DNA from: Dermabacter vaginalis
Lineage (GTDB): Bacteria; Actinomycetota; Actinomycetes; Actinomycetales; Dermabacteraceae
Reading direction: 5' to 3'
NCBI RefSeq assembly: GCF_001678905.1
Contig: NZ_CP012117.1
Location: forward strand, 1,736,001 to 1,800,000
Length of the DNA stretch: 64,000 bases
Position 1 is the first letter of the stretch, and every line of letters begins with the position of its first letter. The notes under the pieces are model-generated. The model did not search any database. It saw only the letters and a program-made list of their open reading frames with translations, and was not told the origin of the DNA. The position numbers were made by a program, and so were the translations under genes. Shown piece after piece: positions 24,435-32,566 of this stretch.

Positions 24435-25439
24435 CTACCGCGATGAGAGCTGGTCGAGGGTCTCCTCGACCAGCTCTTGTTCTTTCTCCCCGTATTGGCT
24501 CGCGAAGGCGCTGAGAGCCTCGCGCCCCGGCGGCATCCCCTGCGCAGCCGCACCGGCTACTCGCGCCGCTGCCACAAGCTGCGCAAAGTCAAGTGCATCC
24601 CCGAGCGCGCGCCCCGCAGCGATCGCGGTCACGAGCGCTGCGACAAGCGTGTCCCCCGCTCCCGTGGCATTCGCGCGCTCCACAGTGAAACCGGGCCTCT
24701 CTAGAACCTCGCCGCGCCCAGAATCGATCGCGACGAGCCCCTCGCGCCCGCGCGAGACCACCACGAGCTCGACGCGCTCGGCGAGCACACGTGCCGCATC
24801 ACGCGCGCAATCCGTGCGCGTATAGCGCGTGGCCTCCTCATCATTCGGGCAAAAGGCATAGCACTGCTCGAGGTGGCGAAGAATCGTCGGGTCCCACGCG
24901 CCCGAGTCGTCGTGGCCAACGTCGGCCCAAATCCGCGTGCCGCGCTCCCGCTCTCCCGCGAGTAGAGGCATGTCCTCGCGCTCGAGCGAGACCGTGAGGT
25001 GACGCGCTTGCTCGGAGAGAACGCGCTTTGTCGTGGCAAGCGGCGCGCTCGCCAGCCCACCCGTGTAAAACATGCGATCGCCCTCGTGCGGGATCGCCGC
25101 GGTGCACGGGACATCCCAGCCTTCGAGCGTCACGCTCGCCCCGAGCCCCACCCCATCGGCTTCAAGCATGGGCTTCACGAGCTGAGTGATGGGCCCATCG
25201 CCTAGCTCCGTTGCAAGCGTGACGTCCATCCCCAGTGCCGCGGCAGCACGTGCGACGTTCGCCGCGCCTCCCACCGCGAGGGCAACCGACTCCGTATGGC
25301 ATTCCTCGCCAAGTCGAGGCAGCTGGGCAAAGGGAGTGAAGAGCACATCGAGGAACACGGGTCCCACACACGCGAGGTCTCGAGGGGATATGGTCGAAGT
25401 GGCCGCATCAGTGCAGGTTGGGCCTTGGTTCAGGTTCAT
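24435..25439 (-). CDS. PfkB-family carbohydrate kinase
   Basis: A 334-residue ribokinase/PfkB-type sugar kinase. It has the N-terminal G-G-A-A-N-V-A-R-A-A signature and the C-terminal A-T-G-A-G-D-T anion hole with the catalytic Asp. The substrate is unknown. ATG at 25439 (or GTG at 25442) was chosen because a strong promoter ends 8-11 nt before it and no ribosome site is visible, so the mRNA is probably leaderless; a frame reaching 25508 would place the promoter inside the gene. It is divergent from a GH4 glycosidase, hinting at a joint sugar pathway. Its last codons contain the terminator of the convergent MBL gene. Confidence 0.85.
   Translation of the reverse strand: MNLNQGPTCTDAATSTISPRDLACVGPVFLDVLFTPFAQLPRLGEECHTESVALAVGGAANVARAAAALGMDVTLATELGDGPITQLVKPMLEADGVGLGASVTLEGWDVPCTAAIPHEGDRMFYTGGLASAPLATTKRVLSEQARHLTVSLEREDMPLLAGERERGTRIWADVGHDDSGAWDPTILRHLEQCYAFCPNDEEATRYTRTDCARDAARVLAERVELVVVSRGREGLVAIDSGRGEVLERPGFTVERANATGAGDTLVAALVTAIAAGRALGDALDFAQLVAAARVAGAAAQGMPPGREALSAFASQYGEKEQELVEETLDQLSSR
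24446..24486 (+). terminator. Terminator of mscR-MBL operon, inside pfkB-type gene
   Basis: Perfect 14-bp arms AGAGCTGGTCGAGG (24446-24459) and their complement (24464-24477) around a 4-nt loop, followed on the plus strand by TGTTCTTTCT. It starts 25 nt after the MBL stop and lies wholly within the last 50 nt of the opposite-strand kinase gene. Confidence 0.8.
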
Positions 25440-25449
25440 CACGTAAAAA

Positions 25450-25478
25450 AGGCTAGGGCGCGCACGGGCGCCCGTCAA
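25450..25478 (-). promoter_or_regulatory. Promoter of the PfkB-type kinase (leaderless)
   Basis: Minus strand -35 TTGACG (25478-25473), 17-bp spacer, -10 TAGCCT (25455-25450). The expected transcription start, about 25443, is within a few nucleotides of GTG 25442 and ATG 25439. Confidence 0.65.
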
Positions 25479-25531
25479 AGGCATGCGAAAAACTCTCGCA
25501 CCGTTCACAGACTCTACGAGGAGGCTCTATC

Positions 25532-26920
25532 ATGAAACTCACGCTGCTCGGTGGAGGAGGCTTCCGCGTCCCGCTCATGGTGCGCACGCTTCTCAAGGAC
25601 AGCTCCGAACAGCGGGTGCGAGCCCTCACGCTATGGGATGAGAACCAGGAGCGCCTTCACACCATGGAGCGCATCGTGCGCGCGATGACCGAGTCCGTCC
25701 CCCACGCTCCGAGCGTGCGTGTGGCCACCGACCTTCGCGATGCTGTGCGCGATTCCGACTTTGTTTTCAGCGCGATCCGCGTGGGGGGAACCGACGGCCG
25801 TGCGGAGGATGAACGCATCGCTCACGCCTGCGGTGTGCTCGGCCAAGAGACGACCGGCTTCGGTGGACTCAGTTATGCGCTGCGCGGCATTCCCGTGGCA
25901 CGGGCGATTGCGGAGGCCATCCGTGATGAGGCCCCGAACGCCTACCTCATTAACTTCACAAACCCGGCGGGCATCATCACGGAGGTCTCGAGCGAAATCC
26001 TCGGCGACCGCGTGATCGGCATTTGCGACTCGCCCGTGGGTCTTGCCCGCCACGCCCTCACGGCACTCGAAGAAGCCGGCGAGGTCGACCGGGGCACAAG
26101 CACCCGCATCTTCGAGACCGGCGGGCCCGTGCACATCGACTACCTCGGCCTCAACCACCTCGGCTGGGTACACCGCATCCTCGTGAACGGCCGCGACGTG
26201 CTCCCCACCGTTCTTGAGCGCCCCGACCTCATCGAATCCTTCGAAGAAGGCAAGCTCTTCGGGGCTAAATGGGTCCAACACATCGGTGCCCTGCCGAACG
26301 AATACCTGCACTACTACTATTACGCGCGCGAGGCGAGGCTCGCCGACGACCGTGCGGAAGCCACCCGCGGCATTTTCCTTGCGAGTCAGCAGGCGGAGTT
26401 TTACCGCGAGGCCGCTTCCCTCGATGGGCACGCGGCTTTCGAGGCGTGGAACCGCACGCGCGAGGAGCGCGAGGAAACCTACATGGCGACCAATCGCGAA
26501 GCTGCGGGCGGGATTGAGCGCGAGGCGGCTGACATCGAATCGGGCGGTTACGATCGCGTTGCCCTCGCCGTCATGAAGGCCCTCGCCTTCGACGAGGCAA
26601 CCGAGCTCATCGTGAATACGCCCAACAGGGGCCGCATCCCCTCGCTGCCGGACGATGCCGTTGTGGAAGCACCGTGCCGCATTGACGCGAACGGCGCTAC
26701 CCCCCTCGAGGTCACACCGCTTTCGGGCCACCAGCTCGCACTCGTGACCGAGGTCAAGAACGCCGAGCGCACCGTAATTGCGGCCTCGCGTGAAGGAAGC
26801 TCCGCCCTCGCGGTGGAAGCCTTCTTCTCGCACCCCCTTGTGGACGGCGTGGGAGTCGCACGCGAACTTTTCGCGAAAGCCAAAGAGAGTTTCGCCGAGG
26901 ACCTCTCCTACCTCCGCTGA
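25532..26920 (+). CDS. GH4 family 6-phospho-glycosidase
   Basis: A 462-residue glycoside hydrolase family 4 enzyme, which uses NAD and a divalent metal to cleave phosphorylated disaccharides by an oxidation-elimination route. A Rossmann start (L-L-G-G-G-G-F-R) is followed by G104-Q-E-T-T-G-F-G, the metal-binding C165-D-S-P and N208-H-L-G-W. Homologues of this type are usually annotated 6-phospho-beta-glucosidase, but CDSP differs from the CN(V/I)P common there, so alpha or beta specificity is open. GAGGAGG precedes the ATG. No PTS transporter is adjacent. The 3' end overlaps the convergent CopD-CtaG gene by 13 nt. Confidence 0.88.
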   Translation: MKLTLLGGGGFRVPLMVRTLLKDSSEQRVRALTLWDENQERLHTMERIVRAMTESVPHAPSVRVATDLRDAVRDSDFVFSAIRVGGTDGRAEDERIAHACGVLGQETTGFGGLSYALRGIPVARAIAEAIRDEAPNAYLINFTNPAGIITEVSSEILGDRVIGICDSPVGLARHALTALEEAGEVDRGTSTRIFETGGPVHIDYLGLNHLGWVHRILVNGRDVLPTVLERPDLIESFEEGKLFGAKWVQHIGALPNEYLHYYYYAREARLADDRAEATRGIFLASQQAEFYREAASLDGHAAFEAWNRTREEREETYMATNREAAGGIEREAADIESGGYDRVALAVMKALAFDEATELIVNTPNRGRIPSLPDDAVVEAPCRIDANGATPLEVTPLSGHQLALVTEVKNAERTVIAASREGSSALAVEAFFSHPLVDGVGVARELFAKAKESFAEDLSYLR

Positions 26921-29031
26921 ACGGGACCTTCCTGAACGCCTGCCTGTGCTTCCTCACCGTGGTGAAGGGAGCGCAGGTAGGCGTTGTAGTTTTCGAGCTC
27001 CGCGCCGCCATCGCGCTCGGCCTTTCGGTCGTAATTGCGGGCGGCGCGCTCTTCGCTCCGTGACCATTGAATCCCCGCGATAAGAGCGTAAAACGCCGTG
27101 GGGACCTCACTGATGCCCCACATGATTGAGCCGCCCGCAAATTGCTGACGCTCGAGTTCGGCGCGCGGGAAAAGATCGAGGAGTGTGTACCACTCCCCGC
27201 CGATAAGCCACGTGGCGCTCACGACAGCGATCCCGAAAAAGGCGTGGAATGTGAGGGTCACGAGGAGGGTGACGAGCTTAAGCACGGGGCTGATTGGTTT
27301 GTGTGCCGGGTCGATACCGATGATGACCCACGCGAACAGGTAGCCCGCGAGCAGGAAGTGCACGGTCATGAGCAGGTGCCCCACGTGCTCGAACATCGCC
27401 CACGTGAAGAGGGGCGTGAAGTAGAACAGCACGAGAGATCCCGCGAAGAGGAAACCAGCGATGGGCGGGCTCGACACGATGGCGGAGTAGCGCGTGTGGA
27501 GGATCGCGAGCACCCATTCACGCATGCCGCGTGAGCCGTCGGTGCGGGGCTTCGCGGCGCGGCTGAGCATCGTGACGGGTGCGCCGAGCACGAGCAGCGG
27601 CGGCACGATGACCATGAGTGCCATGTGTTGGGTCATGTGCGCATCGAAGCGCACACGCCCAAACGCCGCGGCACCCCCGCTCATGACCCAGAAGAGGGCG
27701 AGGCAACCAGCGAGCCAGAAGAGGGTGCGCGAGAGGGGCCAGTCGTCGCCGCGAGCCCGCAGACGGTAAAGACCCGCGAGGTACAGGAGTGCGAAGAGCG
27801 CGGCGATGGCCGTGAACATCCAGTCCATCTGCCACACGGTAATGAGACTGAGGAGCGTGTACTCGCCGCGCGGAGGCTCGTAGCCCACAAGGGAAAGTAC
27901 GCGATAGGCCTCGCGCGGAACGTACTGGGGCACGGGCGGCTGAGAACGTCCAAGCGCACTCGAGGCACCGATGATGACGGCGGCGGTGAGCACTTCCACT
28001 CGAGCGATCCGCGCGAACGCTCGGCGGGGGTTAGAACCGCCGTGATCAATCTGGTGAGTGCGTCCGGCACGGTCACTGTGAGTTCCGACGGTTGCCTGCG
28101 CCTCGGTGCCGTGCGTGCGATCAACGTGAGCATCCGCGAGAGGTTCGAGAACGCGGCGCCTTTGCGCGTAGCCGAATGCGGCGATCACGACCGTGAGGAT
28201 GGCCTTGAGGAGAACCAGCCACCCGTAGCGGGTGGTCACGAATTGCGTGGGGGTATCGAGGCGAATTGCCGCGTTGATGATGCCCGAGTAGGCGAGCGCA
28301 AAAATCGCAAAGAGCGCCCACGGGGAGTAGCGCTCAAGCCAAATTTTCAGGGTGGCCGTATCAGTGCGGTGCGCTTCTGTGAGGAACACGAGAAGCGGGC
28401 CGAGCCACGTGAGGACGCCCAGGAGGTGGGCGATCATCGCATTCACGGCGTTGAGATGGTCAGTAGAGTTTCCCGCGTGCCCGAGGAAGCCGAGGGCAAC
28501 GACGCTGAGCACGAGCATCGCGGTGAGCCACCCCGCCCCGCGAAGCCGCCTCGAAAAGGCACCGATCACGGCGGCAAGGATCGCAAACACAAGCGCCCAC
28601 ACAGTTGCGCGGCCAAGGTCAGTTTTCCACACGAAGTAGCCAAGCTGCGCGGGCGAAAACGAGGCCCGAGCATTCGCGTACGTGAGGTAGGTGCCGAGTG
28701 TGAGGAGAACGGCGTAGCCGAGAGTGAAACGCGCAGCGAGTCGCCTTTGACGGTTCTGCTCATCGGTCAGAGGTGGGCTGGCGTGCCCACGTGTGCGGCC
28801 ACGTCCGGGTTGGAAAAGACTCAGCGTGAGTGCATAGCCGAAAGCGAGGGAAAGGGCGAGATACTCGCCCACCTTCACGATCACAATGAGATTGTTCGTG
28901 AGCGTCCCGAAATGACTTGCGAGGAGGCCGTTACTCTCGCCCGTCACTGCAAGGCCAAGGATTCCAGCGAGTCCTCCGGCGATCACTACGAGGGCACTGA
29001 GCGGGAGGAGCACGCGCGAAAGACTTTTCAC
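26908..29031 (-). CDS. CopD-CtaG fusion: copper transport / cytochrome oxidase assembly membrane protein
   Basis: A 707-residue polytopic membrane protein with about 14-16 hydrophobic segments. The N-terminal half resembles CopD copper-resistance proteins; the second half (about 395-660) matches the CtaG/caa3 cytochrome oxidase assembly family (M-T-Q-H-M-A-L-M, then H-F-L-L-A-G-Y-L-F). Between them, residues 298-335 form a hydrophilic loop with His302, 307, 318, 326 and 330, a possible copper-binding segment. The likely role is moving copper to the oxidase. The GTG start overlaps the stop of the RNA methyltransferase gene by 4 nt. Confidence 0.85.
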   Translation of the reverse strand: MKSLSRVLLPLSALVVIAGGLAGILGLAVTGESNGLLASHFGTLTNNLIVIVKVGEYLALSLAFGYALTLSLFQPGRGRTRGHASPPLTDEQNRQRRLAARFTLGYAVLLTLGTYLTYANARASFSPAQLGYFVWKTDLGRATVWALVFAILAAVIGAFSRRLRGAGWLTAMLVLSVVALGFLGHAGNSTDHLNAVNAMIAHLLGVLTWLGPLLVFLTEAHRTDTATLKIWLERYSPWALFAIFALAYSGIINAAIRLDTPTQFVTTRYGWLVLLKAILTVVIAAFGYAQRRRVLEPLADAHVDRTHGTEAQATVGTHSDRAGRTHQIDHGGSNPRRAFARIARVEVLTAAVIIGASSALGRSQPPVPQYVPREAYRVLSLVGYEPPRGEYTLLSLITVWQMDWMFTAIAALFALLYLAGLYRLRARGDDWPLSRTLFWLAGCLALFWVMSGGAAAFGRVRFDAHMTQHMALMVIVPPLLVLGAPVTMLSRAAKPRTDGSRGMREWVLAILHTRYSAIVSSPPIAGFLFAGSLVLFYFTPLFTWAMFEHVGHLLMTVHFLLAGYLFAWVIIGIDPAHKPISPVLKLVTLLVTLTFHAFFGIAVVSATWLIGGEWYTLLDLFPRAELERQQFAGGSIMWGISEVPTAFYALIAGIQWSRSEERAARNYDRKAERDGGAELENYNAYLRSLHHGEEAQAGVQEGPVQRR

Positions 29032-29873
29032 CTGGCACCCGCCCGTGTGCGCGCCGATTCAAAGAGGCACAGTGTCGCTGCGGTCGCGAGGTTCAGAGAT
29101 TCGGCGCTTCCGAAGATGGGGATGGCGACCCGTGAATCGGCGGCCTCGAGAGTCGCTTCCTCGAGCCCGTGCGCTTCGTTGCCCATGAGCCAAGCAAGGC
29201 GCTCAGGCGGTTCCCATTCAAAGAGGTTTTCGGCGCCGCGGGGACTGGTTGCTGCCGTCGCGATGCCTCGTGCGCGAAGTTCGCCGAGGAACTCCTCCAT
29301 GGGCACTCTGCGGGCGAACGGCACTTGGAACAGGCTTCCTGCACTCGCGCGCACGACCTTGGGGGCGAGCGGATCGGCAGAGCCTTCGGAGAAGAAAACG
29401 GCGTGGGCTCCGGAAGCGTCGGACGTGCGCATGACGAGCCCCGCGTTACCCGGGTCCTGAAGACGCTCGCACACGACGATTGTGCAGGGGCCTTCTCCCA
29501 GGTCGTCGAGCAGGTCGCGCCAGTCGAGCTCGAGACTTCGCGCGACGGCGATCGCGCCCTGAGGGTGCGCGACGCTCTGGTGCCCCTGCTCGCGAACCAT
29601 CGCCTCGATCACCTCGGGCGTAGCGGGGCGTGGGCGAATACTCACGCGCTCGGCGAGGTGCTCGAGCTCGGGGTGTGCGATCCGCACCTTGTCGGTGAGA
29701 TAGAGCTCCTCGAGGATGCCGGAGCGGCCCTCGGACTTCTCCTGAACTTCCCGTTCGAGAAGGGCGCGCACCGCTTGCGGGCCCTCCACGCGAAAGCGAC
29801 CCTCACGTTGACGCACTGAGCGCCCGGAAAGGGCGGCGATCTTCGCGACTCGCGCACTGCGCGGCGTCAGCAT
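29028..29873 (-). CDS. SpoU/TrmH-family RNA 2'-O-ribose methyltransferase
   Basis: A 281-residue SPOUT methyltransferase. The N-terminal domain (about 1-100) resembles the SpoU substrate-binding domain. The knotted SAM domain shows motif 1 (L-Q-D-P-G-N-A-G), motif 2 (M-G-N-E-A-H-G-L) and motif 3 (S-L-N-L-A-T-A-A). ATG at 29873 was chosen because GGAGGG is 4 nt ahead; an ATG at 29903 has no ribosome site. It lies 38 nt after rplT, an arrangement common in actinobacteria, suggesting a ribosomal RNA target such as 23S. The exact nucleotide cannot be told. Confidence 0.88.
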   Translation of the reverse strand: MLTPRSARVAKIAALSGRSVRQREGRFRVEGPQAVRALLEREVQEKSEGRSGILEELYLTDKVRIAHPELEHLAERVSIRPRPATPEVIEAMVREQGHQSVAHPQGAIAVARSLELDWRDLLDDLGEGPCTIVVCERLQDPGNAGLVMRTSDASGAHAVFFSEGSADPLAPKVVRASAGSLFQVPFARRVPMEEFLGELRARGIATAATSPRGAENLFEWEPPERLAWLMGNEAHGLEEATLEAADSRVAIPIFGSAESLNLATAATLCLFESARTRAGAR

Positions 29874-29911
29874 CGCACCCTCCGGGCGCTCAGAGTATGT
29901 CATGGGGCAGG

Positions 29912-30292
29912 TCAGGCTGCCGGGGCGTTGACGTCCTTCGGGAGGGCGTTCTTCGCGATTTCCACGAGCTGGGCGAAAGCGGCCGAGTCGTTCACGGCGA
30001 GCTCGGCGAGCATGCGGCGATCAACCTCAACACCGGCAAGGCCGAGGCCCTGGATGAAGCGGTTGTAGGTCATGCCGTTGGCGCGAGCCGCAGCGTTGAT
30101 GCGCTGGATCCAGAGGCGACGGAAGTCGCTCTTGCGGACCTTGCGGTCGCGGTAGCTGTAGGTACCCGAGTGGAGCACCTGCTCCTTCGCCTTACGGTAA
30201 AGGCGCGAGCGCTGGCCGCCGTAACCGGAGGCCTGATCGAGGATCTCCCTGCGCTTCTTCTTGGCGTTGACCGCCCTCTTCACGCGTGCCAC
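29912..30292 (-). CDS. rplT: 50S ribosomal protein L20
   Basis: 126 residues, basic, with the standard start M-A-R-V-K-R-A-V and the [12 protein letters not shown] block. L20 binds 23S rRNA early in large-subunit assembly and in other bacteria controls its own operon. The last ~8 residues are an Ala/Pro tail. It follows rpmI by 49 nt in infC-rpmI-rplT. Confidence 0.97.
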   Translation of the reverse strand: MARVKRAVNAKKKRREILDQASGYGGQRSRLYRKAKEQVLHSGTYSYRDRKVRKSDFRRLWIQRINAAARANGMTYNRFIQGLGLAGVEVDRRMLAELAVNDSAAFAQLVEIAKNALPKDVNAPAA

Positions 30293-30341
30293 GTGATTCT
30301 CCTTTGGTCGAAATGAAAAGTCTTAAGTGGATGCTGAAAAA

Positions 30342-30536
30342 TCAGCGGCCAAGCATGCGCTTGAGGTTCTTGACGTCGCTCTTGGCAACGTCGGTCACGC
30401 CGGCGAGGCGGCGCTGGTGACGCGAGGTCTTGGCCTCGGCCTTGTGGTAGGCGTTTGCGCGCTGGCGCTGCAGCTTGCCGGAGCCGGTGATGCGGATGCG
30501 CTTCTTAGCACCGGAGTGCGTCTTGTTCTTCGGCAT
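30342..30536 (-). CDS. rpmI: 50S ribosomal protein L35
   Basis: 64 residues, strongly basic, with the family opening M-P-K-N-K-T-H-S-G-A-K-K-R and a central L-Q-R-Q-R-A-N. It is part of the large subunit. It lies 30 nt after infC and 49 nt before rplT, the widely conserved order. Confidence 0.97.
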   Translation of the reverse strand: MPKNKTHSGAKKRIRITGSGKLQRQRANAYHKAEAKTSRHQRRLAGVTDVAKSDVKNLKRMLGR

Positions 30537-30566
30537 AGTGCCTGTTCTCCTTCTAGTTCACGCGCC

Positions 30567-31154
30567 TTACTTGGCGCTGGCTTCCTTCGCTGCGGCCTTT
30601 TCCGCGTCGCTCTTGCGCTTGCGGGCTTCGGCACGAGCCTGGGACTTCTTCTTGTGCGGACCGAGCACCATGACCATGGTGCGGCCATCGACGCGCGGGT
30701 GGGATTCAACGAAGCCAGACTCGGCGACGTCTTCAGCCATACGCTGCATGAGCTTCATGCCCATCTCGGGGCGCGACTGCTCGCGGCCACGGAATCGAAT
30801 CATGACCTTGACCTTGTCGCCACCGTTGAGGAACTTCTCGACGTTGCGCTTCTTGGTCTCGTAATCGTGCGTGTCAATTTTGAGGCCCATGCGGATTTCC
30901 TTCTGCTGGGCATTGACCTGGTTCTTGCGCGCCTCGCGAGCCTTGAGCTTCGCTTCGTACTTGAACTTTCCGTAGTCCATGAGGCGTGCGACCGGCGGCT
31001 TCGCACCCGGAGCAACCTCGACGAGGTCGAGATCGGCTTCGTTTGCGAGACGCAACGCGTCTTCGATACGGACTTCCCCGACCTGTTCGCCGTTGGGTCC
31101 CACGAGAAGGACCTTGGGCGAGCGGATCTGCCCGTTGATTCGCTGTTCGCTGAT
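30567..31154 (-). CDS. infC: Translation initiation factor IF-3 (AUC start)
   Basis: A 195-residue factor that binds the 30S subunit and checks start-codon and initiator-tRNA pairing. The N-domain (I-N-G-Q-I-R..., D-L-V-E-V-A-P) is joined by a basic linker to the C-domain ([11 protein letters not shown]). The conserved opening I-S-E-Q-R-I-N-G is only included if translation starts at ATC 31154-31152, where GAGGAG lies 5 nt ahead. The first conventional codon (GTG 31103) would delete 17 conserved residues. A rare start is the classic IF-3 autoregulation device. The leader carries an attenuator-like terminator. Confidence 0.93.
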   Translation of the reverse strand: MSEQRINGQIRSPKVLLVGPNGEQVGEVRIEDALRLANEADLDLVEVAPGAKPPVARLMDYGKFKYEAKLKAREARKNQVNAQQKEIRMGLKIDTHDYETKKRNVEKFLNGGDKVKVMIRFRGREQSRPEMGMKLMQRMAEDVAESGFVESHPRVDGRTMVMVLGPHKKKSQARAEARKRKSDAEKAAAKEASAK

Positions 31155-31190
31155 GACTGCTCCTCACACAATAGAAATGCCTGGAACAAC

Positions 31191-31219
31191 AAAAAAGGCC
31201 CCCGTGCATGCGGAGGCCC
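31191..31219 (-). terminator. Attenuator-like terminator in the infC leader
   Basis: Minus-strand hairpin with arms at 31219-31212 (GGCCTCCG) and 31204-31197 (CGGGGGCC), one wobble, followed directly by TTTTTT (31196-31191). It ends 36 nt before the infC start. A second perfect hairpin, CTCACGC/GCGTGAG (31222-31241), lies just upstream and could be part of a regulatory fold. Confidence 0.75.
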
Positions 31220-31322
31220 AACTCACGCGAGGGTGCGTGAGTCTCGTACTGACCCGGCAGCCTCGGCCGCTCGGGTGGGAGTGGGCTCCACTTGTAAGGG
31301 AACGCGAATGTTCCAAGCGACA

Positions 31323-31351
31323 ACTCTAGCAGGGCGATGAGCTCGCGGGAA
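31323..31351 (-). promoter_or_regulatory. Candidate infC promoter
   Basis: Minus strand -35 TTCCCG (31351-31346), 17 bp, -10 TAGAGT (31328-31323). It would give a leader of about 160 nt containing the attenuator. The -35 match is weak. Confidence 0.4.
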
Positions 31352-31463
31352 GGGGGCGCCATCACCATGTGGCAGGCCTTACAGGTCCGACGGCAGCAGC
31401 GCCTTCGCAGCCCCACTCACACGCGCACCATTGCCACGCAATACCATTTAAGAAACTCCCCCT

Positions 31464-31505
31464 TTGCATAATCGAGTCGATGTCTGTAAGGATAGGTCAG
31501 CCTTA
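31464..31505 (+). promoter_or_regulatory. Promoter with DtxR/IdeR-type iron box
   Basis: The 19-bp element TAAGGATAGGTCAGCCTTA (31487-31505) matches 13 of 19 positions of the DtxR/IdeR consensus and has perfect TAAGG/CCTTA arms. A -35-like TTGCAT (31464-31469) lies 17 bp upstream of its left edge, so the box covers the -10 region. It is 45 nt ahead of the siderophore-binding gene, implying repression when iron is plentiful. Confidence 0.75.
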
Positions 31506-31549
31506 CCTCAGTCGATGAGCGACCGAGGACGACACAGAAAAGAGACTCT

Positions 31550-32551
31550 ATGACGTCCATGACGCGCCGACAGCTCGGCCTCTTCACCCTTGCCGCGTGC
31601 TCCACGGGCGCCCTCGCCTCGTGCAGTGGCGACTCGACAAAGCAGGACGCCCGGTCGTCAAGCGACGCGAGCGGCACCCGCACCGTCACCGACGCTCGCG
31701 GCAAAGTGGACGTTCCCGTATCACCGAAACGCATTGGTGCAACCGACAACCGGATCTTCCGCAGCCTCGAGGCATGGGGCGTCGACCTGGTCGTCGCGCC
31801 GCGCCAGCTCATGCCGAAGGGCATTTCCTACAAGGATGACGAGAACATTCTCAATTCGGGATCACACCGCGAACCCGACCTCGAACAGTTCGTCGCTGCC
31901 GACCCCGATCTCGTTCTCAATGGCCAGCGCTACGCGCAGTACTACGAGGACATCAAGGCTCTCGTGCCGAACGCCGCTATCGTCGACACCGACATCGACA
32001 CTGAGAAGAAACCGCTCGACGACGAGCTCAAGCGCCAGATCACACTCCTCGGCGCCACCCTCGGACACGAAACCGAAGCGCAGAAGCTCATCGAGGCTTT
32101 CGAGGCCGCCATCGAGCGCGTCAAGACGGCATATTCCACCGACAACACGGTCATGGGCGTGATCACCTCGGGTGGCACGATCAACTATGCGGCGCCGAAG
32201 ACCGGCAGAGCCGTGGGGCCGCTGTTCCCCGTCCTGGGCCTCACACCCGCGCTCGAGGTTGAAGGCACCGGCGACCACAAAGGCGACGATGTATCGCTCG
32301 AAGCCATCGCCTCCGCGAACCCCGACTGGATCATCGTCATGGACCGCGACGCGGCCATCGCCGCCGACGAGGAAGGTTACAAGCCCGCCGCCGAACTCAT
32401 CGAGAACGCTGAAGCCCTCGCGCACGTCACGGCCATCACCGAAGGTCACGTCGTGTACATGCCCTCGAACTTCTACATCACCGAGGACATCCAGGCCTAC
32501 ACGGAATTCCTCGAGACCTTCGCGGACGCTCTCGAGTCGAAAAAGAGCTGA
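31550..32551 (+). CDS. Iron-siderophore ABC transporter, substrate-binding lipoprotein
   Basis: A 333-residue periplasmic-binding-type protein (FecB/FhuD class) that delivers ferric siderophores to the importer. The N-terminus has R6-R7 followed by a hydrophobic stretch and the lipobox L22-A-S-C25, so it is probably a lipid-anchored protein, possibly Tat-exported. The mature part opens with a Ser/Asp-rich linker and T-V-T-D-A-R-G-K-V-D-V-P, the usual start of the domain. It is first in a four-gene operon controlled by an iron box. The siderophore is unknown; no siderophore synthesis genes are in the window. Confidence 0.92.
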   Translation: MTSMTRRQLGLFTLAACSTGALASCSGDSTKQDARSSSDASGTRTVTDARGKVDVPVSPKRIGATDNRIFRSLEAWGVDLVVAPRQLMPKGISYKDDENILNSGSHREPDLEQFVAADPDLVLNGQRYAQYYEDIKALVPNAAIVDTDIDTEKKPLDDELKRQITLLGATLGHETEAQKLIEAFEAAIERVKTAYSTDNTVMGVITSGGTINYAAPKTGRAVGPLFPVLGLTPALEVEGTGDHKGDDVSLEAIASANPDWIIVMDRDAAIAADEEGYKPAAELIENAEALAHVTAITEGHVVYMPSNFYITEDIQAYTEFLETFADALESKKS

Positions 32552-32566
32552 CGCACAAAGGACTGC

